Positions 60,922-64,000 of a DNA stretch of 64,000 nucleotides are shown in pieces (position 1 is the stretch's first letter; every line of letters begins with the position of its first letter). A program made the translations under genes and the position numbers. The notes beneath the pieces are model-generated. The model ran no database searches. It had not been told where the DNA came from and worked only from the letters and a program-made list of their open reading frames with translations. Source of the DNA: CAJXMH01 sp964001305 (GTDB taxonomy: Bacteria; Bacteroidota; Bacteroidia; Flavobacteriales_E; Vicingaceae); contig CAXFAI010000026.1 in assembly GCA_964001305.1 (NCBI GenBank), positions 1 to 64,000 on the forward strand. Direction: 5' to 3'.

Positions 60922-63453
60922 ATGGTAGATTTCAGTAAAAGGCTTAGTAAAGCAAAAATTGAAAAGAAAACTAATCCAATAGAAATATATGATTCATTGG
61001 ATAGAAAAAGTGTTACAGGTCCATTAAGACCTGTTCAAGAGAGTATTTTAAAGAGTTGGTTTAGTAATCATCAAGATAGTAGAGATATAGTAGTTAAGCT
61101 TCATACTGGGTCGGGTAAAACACTTATTGGCCTTTTAATATTGCAGTCGCAGCTAAATAGAAGTGGAAAACCTTGCATGTTTGTTTGCCCTAACTCATAC
61201 CTTGCCGATCAAGTTTGTTTGGATGCTAAAAAGTTTGGAATACCTTTCTGTAAGATTGGAGAGGACAGGCAAATTCCTAACAACTACTATGATGGTAAGA
61301 AAATTCTAATAACTCATGCCCAAAAATTATTTAATGGCAAATCCGTTTTTGGTTTGGATAAAGACTTTACTGATTGTGGCAGTATAATTCTTGATGATTC
61401 ACATGCTTGCATAGATGCCATTAAAGATGCATTTACAATTAAGCTAACCAAAGAGCATGAATTATATGATAAAATCTTGTCTTTATTTGAAGATGATTTA
61501 ATTGCTCAAGGACACGGGACTTTTTTAGAAATCAAAGAGGGAGAGTATAATTCTCATTTACATGTGCCTTACTGGAGCTTTATTAATAAAGAAGAGGAGG
61601 TGTTAGACCTTCTATCAAAACACAAGGATGATACAAATGCTATAAAATTTACATGGCCTTTAATAAAAGATTCAATAAGAAATATGCAGTTGCATATTTC
61701 AGGAAATGAAATAGAATTATCCCCATATCACATCCCTATAGATCGTTTTGGAACTTTTCATCATGCAGATCAAAGGGTATTAATGTCGGCAACAACTCAA
61801 GATGATTCATTCTTTATTAAGGGGTTATCTTTTTCTAAAGAGTCAGCTATAAATCCTCTTGAGGATAAAACAAGATTATGGTCAGGTGAAAAAATGCTCT
61901 TAATACCCTCCTTAATAAGTGAAGAATTAGATCGAGATTTAATTGTAACTCAATTGGCAAAGGAGTCAACTCGGCCATTTGGAACAGTTGCCATAACACC
62001 AAGTTTTAAAAAAGCAAAACACTATCATAGTTTAGGTTCAGCTGTTGCTGAACCTGATACCATATTCGAATTAGTTAATAGACTTAAAAAAGGATATTTC
62101 AAAAAAACCGTTGTTTTTGCAAACAGGTATGATGGTATTGATTTACCTGATGAGTCAAGTAGAGTGCTGATTATCGACTCCAAACCATTCTTTCATTCTT
62201 TGTCCGACAAATATGAAGAAGATTGTTTGGTGGAAAGTGATATGATTAATATAAAGCTTGCTCAAAAAGTTGAACAGGGTCTTGGAAGGAGTGTAAGAGG
62301 TGAAAAAGACTTTGCTGTGATAATAATAATCGGAGATGATCTTGTGAAATTCATTAGAAGTTCTAAGACTAATAAGTACTTCTCTGATCAAACTAAGAAG
62401 CAAATAGAGATAGGGAATGAAATTGCTGATATGGCCAAGGATGACTTAAAAGAAGATGATTCTCATTATAAAGTGATTTCAACTTTATTAAATCAAGCAA
62501 TTACTAGAAGAGATTCGAATTGGAAATCTTTTTATGCTGAAAAAATGAATGAAATAGAAATTTCAACTAAAGAGTATAAAATATATGATATTCTAGAAAA
62601 AGAAAGAGAAGCACTTGAATCTATATATATGGATAATGCCGAGAGAGCTACCACTATATTTCAAGATATTATTGATACAGATTGCACTAGTGAAGATGAG
62701 AAAGGGTGGTACCTACAACATAAAGCTAGAGCATTATATTTCAATAGTAAGTCAGAATCTACTAGACATCAAAAAGCTGCGTTTACAAAAAATAGGCAGT
62801 TGCTAAAGCCAAATGAGGGATTCAACTATAAGAAAATTCAGTTTATTGATGATAATAGAGTTCAAAATATCAAGAATTGGATTAATCAGTTTGATTCGTT
62901 TGATGATCTAATGGTCACTTTGAATGGCCTTCATAGTGATTTGTCTTTTGGAATGCCCTCAGAAAAGTTTGAAGCGGCACTGAAGGAGGTAGGAATATGT
63001 TTAGGCTTTAAGAGCGAACGTCCGGATAAGGAACATAAAGCAGGACCTGATAATTTATGGTGTGGAAGCGGTAACAAATATGTGATATTTGAATGTAAAA
63101 ACGAGGTTGATGACTCTAGAAAAGAAATAAAAAAGTCTGAAGCAAGTCAAATGAATACACACTGTGGTTGGTTTGAAGAAATTTATAAAACGGCAAGTGT
63201 CAAAAGAATACTTATTATACCTACTAAACAGTTAACCTCAACAGCAAACTTTACACATGAGGTCTCTATAATGAAGAAAGGGAAATTGAAATCGTTAAAG
63301 GCAAGTATGAAGAATTTTTTTAAAGAGTTTAAGAACTATAAAATGGAGACTCTAACAGATGATAAAATAAACGAGTTGTTAACGACTCATAAATTGCAGA
63401 TGGAAAACTTCTTTTTGGATTATTCGGAAAAAGTTTACAAAAAAGTTAAGTAA
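60922..63453 (+). CDS. DEAD/DEAH-type helicase fused to PD-(D/E)xK-like nuclease
   Basis: The 843-residue protein has a superfamily 2 helicase core: Walker A LHTGSGKTLIG (~60-70), motif II ILDDSHACID (DDSH, ~156-165), motif III LMSATTQ (~286-292) and motif VI QGLGRSVRGE (~451-460). A helical middle region follows. The C-terminal ~200 residues contain KAGPDNLW (~705-712) and VIFECKNEVDD (~720-730), a D...ExK pattern typical of restriction-type PD-(D/E)xK nucleases. Such fusions are typical of defence or DNA repair. It begins 11 bp after the UvrD-like gene, so it belongs to the same operon. I do not recognise a named system with this order. Confidence 0.8.
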   Translation: MVDFSKRLSKAKIEKKTNPIEIYDSLDRKSVTGPLRPVQESILKSWFSNHQDSRDIVVKLHTGSGKTLIGLLILQSQLNRSGKPCMFVCPNSYLADQVCLDAKKFGIPFCKIGEDRQIPNNYYDGKKILITHAQKLFNGKSVFGLDKDFTDCGSIILDDSHACIDAIKDAFTIKLTKEHELYDKILSLFEDDLIAQGHGTFLEIKEGEYNSHLHVPYWSFINKEEEVLDLLSKHKDDTNAIKFTWPLIKDSIRNMQLHISGNEIELSPYHIPIDRFGTFHHADQRVLMSATTQDDSFFIKGLSFSKESAINPLEDKTRLWSGEKMLLIPSLISEELDRDLIVTQLAKESTRPFGTVAITPSFKKAKHYHSLGSAVAEPDTIFELVNRLKKGYFKKTVVFANRYDGIDLPDESSRVLIIDSKPFFHSLSDKYEEDCLVESDMINIKLAQKVEQGLGRSVRGEKDFAVIIIIGDDLVKFIRSSKTNKYFSDQTKKQIEIGNEIADMAKDDLKEDDSHYKVISTLLNQAITRRDSNWKSFYAEKMNEIEISTKEYKIYDILEKEREALESIYMDNAERATTIFQDIIDTDCTSEDEKGWYLQHKARALYFNSKSESTRHQKAAFTKNRQLLKPNEGFNYKKIQFIDDNRVQNIKNWINQFDSFDDLMVTLNGLHSDLSFGMPSEKFEAALKEVGICLGFKSERPDKEHKAGPDNLWCGSGNKYVIFECKNEVDDSRKEIKKSEASQMNTHCGWFEEIYKTASVKRILIIPTKQLTSTANFTHEVSIMKKGKLKSLKASMKNFFKEFKNYKMETLTDDKINELLTTHKLQMENFFLDYSEKVYKKVK

Positions 63454-63498
63454 TGTGAGCTTTGGTTATTTGCTAAATAACTTAACAAAGGCTAACCT

Positions 63499-64000
63499 AT
63501 GTCTAATTCTTGGTTCACCACGCTTCTAACCTCTAACAAAAACTTTCTTAATAGAACTAAGAGTATTGAGCAGGTCAATTCATTTTTAGTAGAATATGAT
63601 TGGTTTTTTATAGCTCCTACCTTCCTAATTGGTTTAGAGATCGAAATGATTCAAAAAATCGCTGAAGAAGATGTTGATGTAAAGAAGAGAATTACAAAAA
63701 TTTTAGCTCAACGCTTTTATAATCTTGATTTTAGAACCGATTTCATTGAAGGTTATTGTATTCGTTGTAATCATATAAAACCCTTCATAGAATCCATTGA
63801 AAATAGTATGATACTTTGTTTTCAATATGATTATGAGGGTGCTATAAAAACCCTGATCCCTACAATAGAAGGAATCATGCGGAAGTACTTAAAAAGTAAT
63901 GGAGAAGAGGGTCACATCTCATATCAAACAATAAAAAAATCTTTTCAACTATTGGAAGAAGATATGGTAATCTCTGCAAGAAATGGTTACGAAAACTTTG
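63499..64000 (+). CDS. Unknown protein, fourth gene of the defence operon (partial)
   Basis: The ORF starts at an ATG 45 bp after the helicase-nuclease and runs off the window; 167 codons are visible. It begins MSNSWFTTLLTSNKNFLN and is helical, with a central DFIEGYCIRCNHI segment. The later part FQYDYEGAIKTLIPTIEGIM is somewhat like helical HEPN-type or DUF proteins found in defence loci, but that is a weak impression. No signal peptide or membrane segment is visible. Close spacing supports membership in the same operon. Confidence 0.6.
   Translation, partial: MSNSWFTTLLTSNKNFLNRTKSIEQVNSFLVEYDWFFIAPTFLIGLEIEMIQKIAEEDVDVKKRITKILAQRFYNLDFRTDFIEGYCIRCNHIKPFIESIENSMILCFQYDYEGAIKTLIPTIEGIMRKYLKSNGEEGHISYQTIKKSFQLLEEDMVISARNGYENF

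Overview
The window looks like a marine member of the Bacteroidota (Flavobacteriia/Cytophagia type). It is AT-rich, has weak Shine-Dalgarno signals, and contains TAnnTTTG-type promoter boxes. Several giant exported proteins end in type IX secretion (T9SS) C-terminal sorting domains. Several gene families typical of that phylum are present: HYC_CC_PP, DUF4382, and a TonB receptor with a carboxypeptidase-like N-terminal domain. No rRNA, complete tRNA or CRISPR array was seen.

Region 1 (1-21,062) is a tandem array of at least four paralogous giant adhesins, the first cut by the window edge. Each complete copy has a signal peptide, a shared N-terminal beta domain, long Asp-rich thrombospondin type 3-like calcium-binding repeats, one glycine-rich domain resembling that of ALK/LTK receptors, copy-specific inserted modules (one LamG-like), a shared FnIII-like domain and a T9SS tail. 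Each of the three visible upstream regions carries TTTTGTC motifs spaced exactly 21 bp apart.

Region 2 (21,067-53,765) is mostly core genome in tight operons. It contains yqgE, a TPR glycosyltransferase - GT9 - pdxH - GT2 string, a thioesterase, a broken conserved gene, an SPFH - DUF4177 - ribbon-helix-helix operon, and a carbamoyltransferase - DUF5989 - SxtJ - YitT - Crp - DinB operon. It continues with a probable copper cluster (HYC_CC_PP, HMA, TonB receptor), dnaE, trxA, a DUF58 protein, a three-gene lipoprotein operon, a T9SS protein with PKD/Ig-like repeats, and a signalling cluster (lone receiver, hybrid kinase with HPt, sigma-54 activator). A DUF4382 lipoprotein ends the region.

Region 3 (53,766-56,445) is accessory. 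It has three ~125-bp intergenic repeats, several hairpins, a small ORF, an apparently frameshifted small membrane-protein gene, and a zinc-finger/coiled-coil/RecA-like ATPase.

Region 4 (56,447-64,000 and beyond) looks like a genomic island. A tRNA 3' fragment (T-arm plus acceptor strand, minus strand) lies next to a terminator and probably marks the left att site. To its right is a probable defence operon: an OLD-family ATPase-TOPRIM protein and a UvrD-like helicase (together Gabija-like), then a DEAD/DEAH-type helicase fused to a PD-(D/E)xK-like nuclease, and an unrecognised fourth gene cut by the window end. The best candidate for a new system is this operon. The adhesin array and its 21-bp-phased upstream motif come second.
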